Assembly: GCF_000422805.1 (NCBI RefSeq)
Contig: NZ_KE383923.1
Location: 560,773 to 624,772, forward strand
Reading direction: 5' to 3'
DNA: 64,000 nucleotides
Source of the DNA: Nocardioides halotolerans DSM 19273
GTDB lineage: Bacteria; Actinomycetota; Actinomycetes; Propionibacteriales; Nocardioidaceae
Both the position numbers and the translations under genes were made by a program. Position 1 is the stretch's first letter. Each line of letters opens with the position of its first letter. The notes below the pieces were generated by a model that saw only the letters and a list, made by a program, of their open reading frames with translations, made no database searches and was not told where the DNA came from. Below, in pieces: positions 16,296-24,597 of the stretch.

Positions 16296-16712
16296 CTAGG
16301 TCGGATAGCCCGCCAGCAGCGCATCGCGGCGGGTCCAGGCGAACCGCAGCAGCGTCAGGGAGAAGACGAGGGTGACGGCGACGATGAACGCCTCGAACGC
16401 GCCGCCGCCGCCGGAGGTGAAGATGTCGTGCTGGACGTCGTAGAGGAAGTCCATGCAGAACAGGTAGAGCCCGGCCGCGCCAGAGCAGATGAGCCAGAAG
16501 TGCGCCGAGGGCCGCTGCTGCCGCAGCGCGACGAGCGCCAGCAGGCAGGCGAGGCCGAGCCAGGCGTCCGCGAGCGGGAAGGCGTTCTCGAACTCGTAGT
16601 AGGCCGCACGGTGCTCGCTGGCCAGCACGTCGCGGTCGGTGAACCAGATCGACCAGTACGCCACGTCGAGCACCAGCGCCCCGACGAGCATGACCTCGAT
16701 GGTGCGTCGCAT
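16296..16712 (-). CDS. hypothetical four-helix membrane protein
   Basis: 138 residues with four hydrophobic helices (about 5-25, 48-65, 72-92, 105-125) separated by short loops; a DRDVLASEHRAAYYEFENAF loop lies after helix 1. The arrangement resembles small integral membrane proteins of the EXPERA/DUF-type class, but I do not recognise a named family. The ATG at 16712 lies exactly six bases after TAGTCT, giving a leaderless transcript. It is followed by ychF on the same strand eleven bases on, where ychF has its own -10. Confidence 0.65.
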   Translation of the reverse strand: MRRTIEVMLVGALVLDVAYWSIWFTDRDVLASEHRAAYYEFENAFPLADAWLGLACLLALVALRQQRPSAHFWLICSGAAGLYLFCMDFLYDVQHDIFTSGGGGAFEAFIVAVTLVFSLTLLRFAWTRRDALLAGYPT

Positions 16713-16746
16713 GCCGGGAGACTAGGACGTGTGGGGGCCAGCGCGA

Positions 16747-16771
16747 CCCCGCGACTGACCAGGTCGCGGGG
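16747..16771. terminator. terminator hairpin downstream of the tuf paralogue
   Basis: CCCCGCGAC and GTCGCGGGG form a perfect 9-bp stem with a seven-base loop TGACCAG. It lies 42 bases past the stop of the EF-Tu paralogue on its strand. Confidence 0.75.
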
Positions 16772-16812
16772 CCGCCCCGGTCTTCCCGTCGGTAGCGGGT
16801 CTGTGGGAGGGC

Positions 16813-18000
16813 TCAGTCCAGGACCGCCGTCACCGCACCGGCGGCGACGGTGCGGTTGCCCTCGCGTACGGCGAAGCCCAGCCCGGGCTCCATGGCCACG
16901 GCCTTGCCGAGCGAGACCGTCACCTCGACGGTGTCGCCCGGGTTCACCACCGCCACGTCACCGAGGTCCAGCGACCCCGGCACGTCGGTCGTGCGGAAGT
17001 AGAACTGCGGCTGGTAGTCCGAGGCGAACGGCGTGTGCCGGCCGCCCTCGGCGGCGGTGAGCGCGTGCAGGTTCGCGGTGAACCGCGCGTGCGGCGTCAC
17101 CGAGCCCGGCAGCACGAGCACCTGGCCGCGGCGTACCTCGTCACGGCGTACGCCGCGGAGCAGCACGGCCGCGTTGTCACCGGCCTGGACGGCGTCCAGC
17201 GTCTTGCCGAACGACTCCATGCCGATGGCCACCGAGGCGACCGTGTCGCCCAGTCCGACGACCTCCACGGGGGACCCGACGGTCAGCACGCCGCGCTCGA
17301 GCGCGCCGGTCACCACCGTGCCGCGACCGCTGATGGTGAGCACGTTCTCGATGGGCATCAGGAACGGCTCGCCGAACGCGCGGTCCGGCAGCGTGACGTA
17401 AGAGTCGACGGCGTCGACCAGGTCGAGCACCGACCGCGTCCAGCGCGGGTCGCCCTCGAGGGCGCCCAGCGCGGACACGCGGACCACGGGCACCTCGTCG
17501 CCGGGGAAGCCGTACTCCGAGAGCAGCTCGCGGACCTCGAGCTCGACCAGGTCGAGCAGCTCGTCGTCCTCCACCGTGTCCGCCTTGTTCATCGCGACCA
17601 CGAGGTAGGGCACGCCGACCCGGCGCGCGAGCAGCACGTGCTCGCGCGTCTGCGGCATGGTGCCGTCCTGGGCCGAGACCACGAGGATCGCGGCGTCGAC
17701 CTGGGCCGCACCCGTGATCATGTTCTTCACGTAGTCGGCGTGGCCGGGCATGTCGACGTGGGCGTAGTGGCGGGTGGCCGTCTCGTACTCCACGTGCGCG
17801 ATGTTGATCGTGATCCCGCGCTGGACCTCCTCGGGGGCGCGGTCGATCCCGTCGAAGGCGACGTACGACGTGGTCGTCGGGTCGGCCTCGGCGAGCACCT
17901 TGGTGATCGCGGCGGTCAGGGTCGTCTTCCCGTGGTCGACGTGACCCATGGTCCCGATGTTGAGGTGGGGCTTGGTGCGGACGAACTGGCGCTTGGCCAT
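16813..18000 (-). CDS. divergent elongation factor Tu paralogue
   Basis: 395 residues with full EF-Tu architecture: G1 [16 protein letters not shown]2 [15 protein letters not shown]3 [21 protein letters not shown]4 MNKAD, then domains 2 and 3 ending [19 protein letters not shown]. Compared with housekeeping actinobacterial EF-Tu, the switch I region ([20 protein letters not shown]) and much of domain 3 differ. There is no rpsL, rpsG or fusA nearby, so this is a second tuf resembling streptomycete tuf3, not the str-operon copy. It should deliver aminoacyl-tRNA as GTP complex, perhaps under stress. The ATG at 18000 follows a long structured leader and a terminator lies downstream. Confidence 0.88.
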   Translation of the reverse strand: MAKRQFVRTKPHLNIGTMGHVDHGKTTLTAAITKVLAEADPTTTSYVAFDGIDRAPEEVQRGITINIAHVEYETATRHYAHVDMPGHADYVKNMITGAAQVDAAILVVSAQDGTMPQTREHVLLARRVGVPYLVVAMNKADTVEDDELLDLVELEVRELLSEYGFPGDEVPVVRVSALGALEGDPRWTRSVLDLVDAVDSYVTLPDRAFGEPFLMPIENVLTISGRGTVVTGALERGVLTVGSPVEVVGLGDTVASVAIGMESFGKTLDAVQAGDNAAVLLRGVRRDEVRRGQVLVLPGSVTPHARFTANLHALTAAEGGRHTPFASDYQPQFYFRTTDVPGSLDLGDVAVVNPGDTVEVTVSLGKAVAMEPGLGFAVREGNRTVAAGAVTAVLD

Positions 18001-18198
18001 GACAGTGCTTTCTCTGCAGCTCACTTGGGAGCGGGTGGGCGCAGGACCACGTGCCTCCACGAGAGGAAGGTGACGACCCACCTCCGCTGGTCCTGCTGCT
18101 GCAGGAGGTGAGTCAGCTTCGCGCGTCTGAGACCCGCGCGAGGGCCGCTGACGAGCAGGGCTCGGCCAGCGTCGCGAGGGGAGCAGCGAACATGCGGA
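18001..18198 (-). promoter_or_regulatory. structured leader of the EF-Tu paralogue with a possible upstream peptide
   Basis: Read on the minus strand, a short frame of 29 codons begins with ATG at 18202, overlapping the pcsA-like stop (ATGA), and ends at 18113. Just after it, ACCTCC and GGAGGT are 20 bases apart and can pair, so a ribosome-site-like GGAGGT could be hidden or exposed. This looks like a translation- or attenuation-controlled leader, but the peptide has no recognisable sequence and its use is unproven. Confidence 0.35.
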
Positions 18199-18921
18199 TC
18201 ATGGTGTGGCGTCAACGTCGGTCGGCGCGACCGAATTCCCGGTGCGCACCGTCAGCCAGAGGCTGATGCCGACGTAGTAGGCCAGGTAGGCCAGCGACAG
18301 CCCGGTGAGCACGACCGGGACGTCGGGCAGCTGCGAGGTGATCGCCCCGAACAGCACCAGGAACAGCGTCGCGAGCGTCATGTTGGTGTACCAGAGCGTC
18401 TCGGTGCGCGAGGGGTAGACGTACTTGATCGGCACGAAGATCAGCACCGTCAGCGCGAGCAGGACCACCGTCGTCGCCACCTCGCCGAGCTCGAAGACCA
18501 CGACGTAGAACGCCACGATGTTCCAGTAGCTCGGGAACCCCATGAAGAAGTGGTCCTCGGTCTTGGCGTCGGTGCGGCAGAACTGGAAGCACGAGGCCAC
18601 GAGCGGCAGCGCCGCGACGATCCCGCCCCACGGGTCGGACGGCAGGTAGCCGCAGGTCCACAGCAGAACCATCGGGGCGAACGCGTAGGTGATGTAGTCG
18701 ACGATGTTGTCGAGCAGCGCGCCGTCGAACCACGGCACCAGCTCCTTGACCCGCCACCGGCGCGCCAGCATCCCGTCGGTGCCGTCGACCACCATCGCGA
18801 CCAGGAACAGCCAGAGCACGGTGCGGACCTCGCCCTGGTAGGAGAAGTGCACCATCAGCAGGGCGAGCACGACGCCGGCGGTCGTGTAGGCGTGCACCAG
18901 CCACGCCCAGACTCGCTCCAT
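18199..18921 (-). CDS. CDP-alcohol phosphotransferase, phosphatidylcholine synthase (Pcs)-like
   Basis: A 240-residue membrane protein with about seven hydrophobic helices. Its catalytic motif spans DGTDGMLAR, then twelve residues, then G-x3-D-x3-D (GALLDNIVDY). The usual CDP-alcohol motif has eight residues after AR; a twelve-residue spacing is, as I recall, characteristic of bacterial phosphatidylcholine synthases, which condense CDP-diacylglycerol with choline. Related enzymes make phosphatidylserine or phosphatidylinositol, so the alcohol is not proven. The ATG at 18921 lies eight bases after TAGCGT. Downstream is the EF-Tu paralogue leader. Confidence 0.75.
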   Translation of the reverse strand: MERVWAWLVHAYTTAGVVLALLMVHFSYQGEVRTVLWLFLVAMVVDGTDGMLARRWRVKELVPWFDGALLDNIVDYITYAFAPMVLLWTCGYLPSDPWGGIVAALPLVASCFQFCRTDAKTEDHFFMGFPSYWNIVAFYVVVFELGEVATTVVLLALTVLIFVPIKYVYPSRTETLWYTNMTLATLFLVLFGAITSQLPDVPVVLTGLSLAYLAYYVGISLWLTVRTGNSVAPTDVDATP

Positions 18922-18967
18922 GTGGCACCACGCTAGCGGTCGGGAGGCGCCCGACTAGGTTGGGTGG

Positions 18968-19744
18968 GTGCGGCTCGCCACGTGGAACGTCAACTCGCTG
19001 CGCTCGCGCATCGACCGCGTCGAGCGGCTGCTGGAGCGGCACGACCTCGACGTGCTGGCGCTGCAGGAGACGAAGGCGCGCGAGGACCAGCTCCCGCTGA
19101 TGGGTCTCCAGGCGATGGGCTACGAGGTCGCCTACAGCGGCACCAACCAGTGGAACGGCGTCGCGATCCTCAGCCGGGTCGGCCTCGAGGACGTCGAGGT
19201 GGGCTTCCCGGGGACGCCCGGCTGGGGCGAGCCGGTGGAGACCGAGTCGCGCGCGGTCGGGGCGACCTGCGGCGGCGTCCGGGTGTGGTCGCTCTACGTC
19301 CCCAACGGCCGCAAGGTCGACGACCCGCACTACTTCTACAAGCTCGACTGGCTGGCCCGCCTCCGCGAGGCGGCCCGCGACTGGCTCGGCGGCCAGACCT
19401 GCCTCATGGGCGACTGGAACATCGCGCCCCAGGACGAGGACGTCTTCGACATCACCCGGTTCGCCACCTCCACGCACGTCACGCCGCGCGAGCGGGCGGC
19501 GTTCCAGGCCTTCCTCGACGACGGGTACGTCGACGTCGTCCGCCCGCACGTCAGCGGCCCCGACGGGTTCACCTACTGGGACTACTACCGGCAGCGCTTC
19601 GAGCGCAACCGCGGCATGACCATCGACTTCGTGCTCGCCTCGCCAACGCTGGCCGCCCGGGTCACCCACGCCTCCGTCGACCGCGAGGAGCGGGCCGGCA
19701 CCGGCGCCTCCGACCACGCGCCCGTGCTGGTCGACCTGGACTGA
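18968..19744 (+). CDS. xth: exodeoxyribonuclease III / AP endonuclease
   Basis: A 258-residue member of the exonuclease III family of the endonuclease/exonuclease/phosphatase fold, acting in base-excision repair on abasic sites and 3' blocks. Motifs in order: ATWNVNSLRSR, ALQETKA (metal-binding Glu), SLYVPNG, GDWNIAPQDEDV (Asp-Asn active site), MTIDFVL and the terminal SDHAPVLVDLD with the catalytic Asp-His. The GTG at 18968 lies exactly six bases after a TAGGTT -10 (18956-18961), so the mRNA is leaderless. Confidence 0.93.
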   Translation: MRLATWNVNSLRSRIDRVERLLERHDLDVLALQETKAREDQLPLMGLQAMGYEVAYSGTNQWNGVAILSRVGLEDVEVGFPGTPGWGEPVETESRAVGATCGGVRVWSLYVPNGRKVDDPHYFYKLDWLARLREAARDWLGGQTCLMGDWNIAPQDEDVFDITRFATSTHVTPRERAAFQAFLDDGYVDVVRPHVSGPDGFTYWDYYRQRFERNRGMTIDFVLASPTLAARVTHASVDREERAGTGASDHAPVLVDLD

Positions 19745-19806
19745 CGCCGTCGGCCGCGACGGCGTGGGTCCCACGGCGGCGGTCGCGTCCGACCTACCGT
19801 GGCGGT

Positions 19807-20205
19807 GTGAGCGGGGCTCGCACCCTCTGGCAGGAGGGTCACGAACCTGGCCGCCAGGTGGTGGCCCTCGGTCTCGCGCTCACCCTCACCGTCGCGGTCC
19901 TCGACCTCGGCATCGGCGGCCGGGTGGGTCTGCTGTTCGACCTCGCGTTCGTCGCGGTCTGCGTCGCGCTCGCGCTGCTGGTCCGACCCCAGGACTTCTT
20001 CACCGTCGGGGTGCTGCCGCCGCTCATCATGCTGGCGGTCTTCGTGCTCGTCGCGATCTCGCAGCCGGTCGCGATCGCCTCCGACGACGACGGCCTGGTC
20101 CGGACCGTGGTCACCGGGCTCTCGCACCACGCGGTCGCCCTCGGGGTGGGGTACGCCGCCTGCCTGCTCTGCCTCGCGGTGCGCGACCAGTCGGGCCGGC
20201 CCTGA
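19807..20205 (+). CDS. DUF6542 domain membrane protein
   Basis: 132 residues with four hydrophobic helices and a short polar N-terminus (EGHEPGRQVV before helix 1). The pattern GRQVVALGLALTLTVAVLD and LLVRPQDFFTVGVLPPL matches the DUF6542 family, whose function is unknown. The GTG at 19807 lies exactly six bases after TACCGT (19795-19800), implying leaderless expression. In my recollection, a small membrane gene of this type lies near lytB2/ispH in other actinobacteria. Confidence 0.7.
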   Translation: MSGARTLWQEGHEPGRQVVALGLALTLTVAVLDLGIGGRVGLLFDLAFVAVCVALALLVRPQDFFTVGVLPPLIMLAVFVLVAISQPVAIASDDDGLVRTVVTGLSHHAVALGVGYAACLLCLAVRDQSGRP

Positions 20206-20244
20206 GCCGGCCCTGAGCCGGCCTTGAGCCGGCTCTGGTCCGGC
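20205..20244. repeat. short GC-rich direct repeat (CTGAGCCGGC) between convergent genes
   Basis: Near-identical decamers CTGAGCCGGC, CTGAGCCGGC and TTGAGCCGGC occur in tandem from about 20203 to 20233, followed by TCTGGTCCGGCC. GGCCGG segments can pair with each other as alternative hairpins between the convergent DUF6542 and YciO-type genes, likely serving termination. Confidence 0.5.
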
Positions 20245-20877
20245 CTATCCCACCTGGGTGACGAACCGGCTCGCGTCGCCCGCACCCTGGCGCATCACCT
20301 CGGGCGCTCCGTCCGACCAGTCGACGACGGTCGTCGGCTCGGCCGGCGTCTCCCCCGCCTCGATGACCACGTCGACGACGTGGTCGAGCTCCTCCTTGAC
20401 GTCCCAGCCGAGGGTCCGCGGCTCGGTCTCGCCGGGCAGGATGAGCGTGCTCGACAGCAGCGGCTCGCCGAGCAGGTCGAGCAGCGCGTGCACGACGGTG
20501 TGGTCGGGGATGCGCACGCCGACCGTGCGCTTCTTGGGGTGCAGGAGCCGTCGCGGCACCTCGGGCGTGGCCGGGAGGATGAACGTGAAGGGTCCGGGGG
20601 TCGCGGCCCGGATCGCCCGGAACGCCGCGTTGTCAATGTGCACGAGGTGCCCGAGCTGGCTGAAGTCCTTGCACACGAGCGTGAAGTGGTGGCGGTCGTC
20701 GAGCCCGCGGATGCGCAGGATCCGGTCGCGGCCCTCGCGGTTGCCGATCCGGCAGCCGAGGGCGTAGCCCGAGTCGGTCGGGTAGGCGATCAGCGCGTCC
20801 TCGCGCAGTGCGTCGACCACCTGCTGGAGCAGCCGCTCCTGCGGGTTGTCCGGGTGGATGTCGACGTACCTCGCCAC
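20245..20877 (-). CDS. YrdC/Sua5/YciO family protein (L-threonylcarbamoyladenylate synthase-like)
   Basis: 210 residues of the YrdC fold: DALIAYPTDSGYALGCRIGN near the N-terminus, then HHFTLVCKDFSQL, PGPFTFILPAT and KKRTVGVRIPDH, with a final STLILPGETEP. The family makes threonylcarbamoyl-AMP from threonine, bicarbonate and ATP for tRNA t6A; the HHFTL variant and length are closer to the YciO branch, for which that activity is weaker or unproven. The GTG at 20877 is seven bases after TAGGCT. Confidence 0.75.
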   Translation of the reverse strand: MARYVDIHPDNPQERLLQQVVDALREDALIAYPTDSGYALGCRIGNREGRDRILRIRGLDDRHHFTLVCKDFSQLGHLVHIDNAAFRAIRAATPGPFTFILPATPEVPRRLLHPKKRTVGVRIPDHTVVHALLDLLGEPLLSSTLILPGETEPRTLGWDVKEELDHVVDVVIEAGETPAEPTTVVDWSDGAPEVMRQGAGDASRFVTQVG

Positions 20878-21040
20878 GACACCGAGCCTACGGGGGGCTC
20901 GGTCTCGCACCGGACCGTGCCTTCGCGCGGGATGCCGCGTTTAGGGTGCAGGCGACGGGTCCGGCCCGTCACACTGTGAACCATCAGAAACATCGATCAC
21001 TGAGGCCACGGTGGCCACAGCCGCGGTCCAGGAGGTTGTC

Positions 21041-23542
21041 GTGGGGGGCACCGCAACGCCGAGGCGCCGACGCGCTGGGGCGTTTCTCGGCGCCCTCGCG
21101 CTGCTGCCCGCCGTCGTGGTCCTCGCCGGCGCCCCACCGGCGCACGCCGACCTCACGTCGGTGCCCGGCACGATGTCGACCGCGGCGCAGAACACCTCGA
21201 GCTTCGCCGTACCGGTCCCCCAGGGCGTCGAGGTCCGGGCCATCAACGGCGTGGTGACCATGCCCGAGGTCGTCCAGGGCGGCACGATCACCTTCCGCGT
21301 CAACGGGGCGGTGCGCCAGACCGTGCCCTCCGCGCTCTACCAGAAGGTCACCATCGCCGTGGCCCCCGCCGACGTCATCGCGGACCGCACCATCGGGCTC
21401 ACGATGACCACCGAGGGGCCGGTCCCGGCCGGGGCCACCTGCGTGCCGACCGGCGGCGTCGCCTCCCTGCGCAAGCTCGAGCTCGACTACGCCGGGGCGG
21501 AGGTCGCCCCCACGACGATCGCCGACTTCTTCCCCGCCACCTCCGCCGGCATCACCGTGGTGATCCCGGAGGACGCCGGCACCCAGATGATCACCGCCGG
21601 GCTGACCGCCGTGGCGGCGCTCGCGCACCGCTACGACGACGTGCCGGTGGACCTGAGCCTCACGGTGCCGGCCGCTGAGACCGCCTCTGCGAGCCAGCGC
21701 GTCGTCGCGCTGGTCGAGGGCCGGCCCGGCGAGGTGACGACCGCGGTCTCGACCACGTCGGGCATCCCGATGCTGACCCTGACCGGCACCGGCGACTCCC
21801 TCGTCAACGCCGCCCGGGTGCTCTCCACCGACGTGCTCGGCCTGTCGGGCTCCGACGCGGAGAACCTCTCCCAGGAGGTCAAGCCCCGCAGCACCGCCAA
21901 GACCCGCACGCTCGAGGACCTCGGCGTCGACAACCTCGCGCTCACGGGCTACGGCTCGGTCACCCAGCAGCTCGAGCTGAGCCAGGACGCCTTCGGCGTG
22001 CCGATCTCCTCGCTCGACCTGCACCTCGAGGGCTCGCACACGGCGTTCCCGGACAACAGCGGCGCCCGACTCGACGTCCGCGTGAACGGCGCCCTGGTCG
22101 ACTCCGCGGTGCTGGGCGAGGAGGCGACGTTCACCCTCGACGCGCGGGTGCCGAGCAGCAAGCTCCGCTCGGTGAACAAGGTCGAGCTCACCCTCAACGC
22201 ACTGGCACCCGACGGGTCCGCGTGCACCCCGCCGTCCGTCCCGGCGGCCGAGGTCGACCTCGACGCGGGCGAGTCGACCGCCACGGTCGCCCACGGCACG
22301 GGGCAGACCCAGGGCTTCCAGCTGTTCCCGCAGATCTACGAGGGCGTCCTCCCGGTCGCCCTGCGGAGCACCGAGGGGCGGCGTGCCAGCGCGGCGATCA
22401 ACGCCGCCGCGCTCATCGCGGCACTCCAGCGCGCCGGCGGGCCGCTGCTCCAGATCCAGCTGATGGACCCCGACGCGTTCCTCGCCGACGACCGGTCGGG
22501 GCTGATCGTCGGCGCGCTGGCGGCGGACTCCCAGGCCCTCGACGCCCCGCTCAAGCTCTCCTCGACGCGGCTGCTCGACCGCGACGACGAGGTCGTCGAG
22601 CTCGCCTCGCAGGAGCCCTACGCCGCGCTGGAGTCGGTCGACCGCAACGACCGGCTGGTGCTGATGCTCGGCAGCTGGGCGCCGGACAACAAGGCCGCGC
22701 CCGGCGAGCTGGCCCGCAAGGTCGTCGACGCGGTCGTCAACACCGGCTGGGAGAACCTCGACGGCGACCTCGTGATCGCCGACGCGACCAGCCCGGCGTT
22801 CGTCGCCGCCAGCCGCTCCCTCGCACCCCACCAGGAGGTCGAGGAGGAGAAGTCGCACATCAAGTGGTTCGTGATCGCGATCGCCCTCCTCCTGCTCGCC
22901 CTGGTGTTCCAGCTGGTGGTGGCCGTGCGCCGCGACCGGCGGCTCGCGCGCGGTCGCTACGACGAGCTCGAGGACGAGGCCTCCGCCTACGCCGAGGACG
23001 AGCCCGACCCGGATGACCGAGCCGACCCGGATGACCAGGACTTCGAGGTCGACGCCCTCGGCGACGTCGACGACCTCGAGGTGCACGACCACACGGCTGC
23101 CGCCGACGGTGACGACGAGGTCGACGAGGTCGACGAGGTCGACGAGGTCGACGAGGTCGACGAGGTCGACGAGGTCGAGGAGGTCGAGGAGGTCGACGAG
23201 GTCGAGGAGGTCGATGAGGAGGAGCCGGAGAGTGGGGACGAGCCCACCCTCGTGCCCGTCTACGACGAGATCGACGACACCGGTGAGCTCCCCCGGGTCG
23301 ACGCCGAGGACTACGAGGAGTACGACGAGTACGACGAGTACGACGAGTCGGACGAGGACCCCGACGACGAGGCGCTCGAGCTCGCCGAGGAGCCCGAGGT
23401 GCCCGAGGAGCCCGAGGTCCTCACCGAGGATCTCGCCGAGGACCCCACCGGGGACGCCGCTGACGACCCCGACCCGGACGAGCCGCCGTCACCACCCGCC
23501 GCCTCGACGACGGCCCGGCGTCGCACCCGACGCCGCCGCTAG
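21041..23542 (+). CDS. BcsB-like secreted/membrane protein with acidic repeat tail
   Basis: 833 residues. A signal peptide ends near AHA (about residue 36); the ectodomain of about 570 residues has alternating jelly-roll-like segments and a NSGARLDVRVNG stretch reminiscent of cellulose-synthase accessory protein BcsB; a single helix (FVIAIALLLLALVFQLVVAV) about residue 610 anchors it; the cytoplasmic tail of 200 residues is extremely acidic, with EVD and EYD repeats, ending in a basic TARRRTRRRR cap. No bcsA, glycosyltransferase or PilZ gene is adjacent, so the partner is unknown. The GTG at 21041 is chosen over 21011 because AGGAGG lies five bases before it and it starts cleanly before the signal peptide. 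Confidence 0.7.
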   Translation: MGGTATPRRRRAGAFLGALALLPAVVVLAGAPPAHADLTSVPGTMSTAAQNTSSFAVPVPQGVEVRAINGVVTMPEVVQGGTITFRVNGAVRQTVPSALYQKVTIAVAPADVIADRTIGLTMTTEGPVPAGATCVPTGGVASLRKLELDYAGAEVAPTTIADFFPATSAGITVVIPEDAGTQMITAGLTAVAALAHRYDDVPVDLSLTVPAAETASASQRVVALVEGRPGEVTTAVSTTSGIPMLTLTGTGDSLVNAARVLSTDVLGLSGSDAENLSQEVKPRSTAKTRTLEDLGVDNLALTGYGSVTQQLELSQDAFGVPISSLDLHLEGSHTAFPDNSGARLDVRVNGALVDSAVLGEEATFTLDARVPSSKLRSVNKVELTLNALAPDGSACTPPSVPAAEVDLDAGESTATVAHGTGQTQGFQLFPQIYEGVLPVALRSTEGRRASAAINAAALIAALQRAGGPLLQIQLMDPDAFLADDRSGLIVGALAADSQALDAPLKLSSTRLLDRDDEVVELASQEPYAALESVDRNDRLVLMLGSWAPDNKAAPGELARKVVDAVVNTGWENLDGDLVIADATSPAFVAASRSLAPHQEVEEEKSHIKWFVIAIALLLLALVFQLVVAVRRDRRLARGRYDELEDEASAYAEDEPDPDDRADPDDQDFEVDALGDVDDLEVHDHTAAADGDDEVDEVDEVDEVDEVDEVDEVEEVEEVDEVEEVDEEEPESGDEPTLVPVYDEIDDTGELPRVDAEDYEEYDEYDEYDESDEDPDDEALELAEEPEVPEEPEVLTEDLAEDPTGDAADDPDPDEPPSPPAASTTARRRTRRRR
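23117..23215 (+). repeat. 9-bp coding minisatellite (GAGGTCGAC x11)
   Basis: Eleven head-to-tail units; the first six are identical GAGGTCGAC, followed by GAGGTCGAG and GAGGTCGAT variants, encoding Glu-Val-Asp/Glu repeats in the acidic tail of the BcsB-like protein. A second short array of GAGTACGAC units lies at about 23316-23345. Copy changes stay in frame. Confidence 0.95.
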
Positions 23543-23548
23543 CGTCGT

Positions 23549-24550
23549 TCAGCTGCGGCCGGCGGCCTTGAGGTCGCGGCGGAGCTCCTTGGGCAGCGCG
23601 AAGATGAGCGACTCCTCGGCGCTGTGCACCGCCCGGGCGTCCGGGTAGCCCCGCTCCCCCAGGAACGCGAGCACCTCCTGCACCAGCGACTCGGGCACGC
23701 TCGCGCCCGAGGTCACGGACACCGTGCGGACGCCGTCGAGCCAGGCCTCCTCGATCTCCGAGGCGTCGTCGACGCGGTACGCCGAGCCCGCGCCCGCCTC
23801 GAGGGCGACCTCGACCAGCCGGACCGAGTTGGAGGAGTTGCCGGAGCCCACCACGATCACGAGGTCGGAGTCGCGGGAGATCTCCTTGACGGCGAGCTGG
23901 CGGTTCTGGGTGGCGTAGCAGATGTCGTCGCTCGGCGGGTCGAGCAGCAGCGGGAACCGCTCGCGGATCGCCGCCACCGTCTCGAGCGTCTCGTCGACCG
24001 ACAGGGTCGTCTGGGAGAGCCAGGCGACCTTCGCGGGGTCGCGGACCACGATCCGGGCGACGTCCGCGGGGCCTTCGACAAGCTGGATGTGCTCGGGCGC
24101 CTCACCCGCGGTGCCCTCGACCTCCTCGTGCCCGGCATGGCCGATCAGGAGGATGTCGTAGTCGTCGCCGGCGAACCGCTTCGCCTCGTGGTGCACCTTG
24201 GTGACCAGCGGGCAGGTCGCGTCGATCGTCTTGAGGTCGCGCTCCTCGGCCTGCCGGTGCACCTCGGGCGAGACTCCGTGGGCGGAGAACACGACCGTGG
24301 CGCCCGGCGGCACCTCCTCGAGCTCCTCGACGAAGATCGCGCCGCGCGCCTCCAGCCCGGCGACGACGTGCTTGTTGTGCACGATCTGCTTGCGGACGTA
24401 GACGGGCGCGCCGTAGAGGTCGAGCGCCTTCTCGACCGTGACGACCGCCCGGTCGACCCCGGCGCAGTAGCCGCGCGGCGCGGCGAGCAACACGGCGCGC
24501 TCGGCCTCGTCGGAGGGCAGCACGCGCGGCGTACCGAGGTCGGTGGTCAT
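23549..24550 (-). CDS. ispH: 4-hydroxy-3-methylbut-2-enyl diphosphate reductase
   Basis: Last enzyme of the MEP isoprenoid pathway, converting HMBPP to IPP and DMAPP through a [4Fe-4S] cluster. The 333-residue protein has the three cluster cysteines in [23 protein letters not shown] and [10 protein letters not shown], the conserved His in HNKHVV and [12 protein letters not shown], and the catalytic Glu in the latter. Length and motifs match IspH/LytB. The ATG at 24550 is seven bases after TAGGCT. It diverges from xseA, as I recall for mycobacterial lytB2. Confidence 0.96.
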   Translation of the reverse strand: MTTDLGTPRVLPSDEAERAVLLAAPRGYCAGVDRAVVTVEKALDLYGAPVYVRKQIVHNKHVVAGLEARGAIFVEELEEVPPGATVVFSAHGVSPEVHRQAEERDLKTIDATCPLVTKVHHEAKRFAGDDYDILLIGHAGHEEVEGTAGEAPEHIQLVEGPADVARIVVRDPAKVAWLSQTTLSVDETLETVAAIRERFPLLLDPPSDDICYATQNRQLAVKEISRDSDLVIVVGSGNSSNSVRLVEVALEAGAGSAYRVDDASEIEEAWLDGVRTVSVTSGASVPESLVQEVLAFLGERGYPDARAVHSAEESLIFALPKELRRDLKAAGRS

Positions 24551-24597
24551 GCCCTCCAGCCTACGGGCGTCGGTGCCATCCCCTAATCTCGGCGACC

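Noticed and set aside
16813..18000. EF-Tu gene as part of the str operon
   Set aside because: No rpsL, rpsG, fusA or rpsJ flanks it, and the sequence diverges from housekeeping EF-Tu.
18021..18215. 64-codon frame overlapping the EF-Tu paralogue leader
   Set aside because: Basic, no homology, starts inside the preceding gene; the alternative 29-codon frame with ATGA coupling is more plausible, although unproven.
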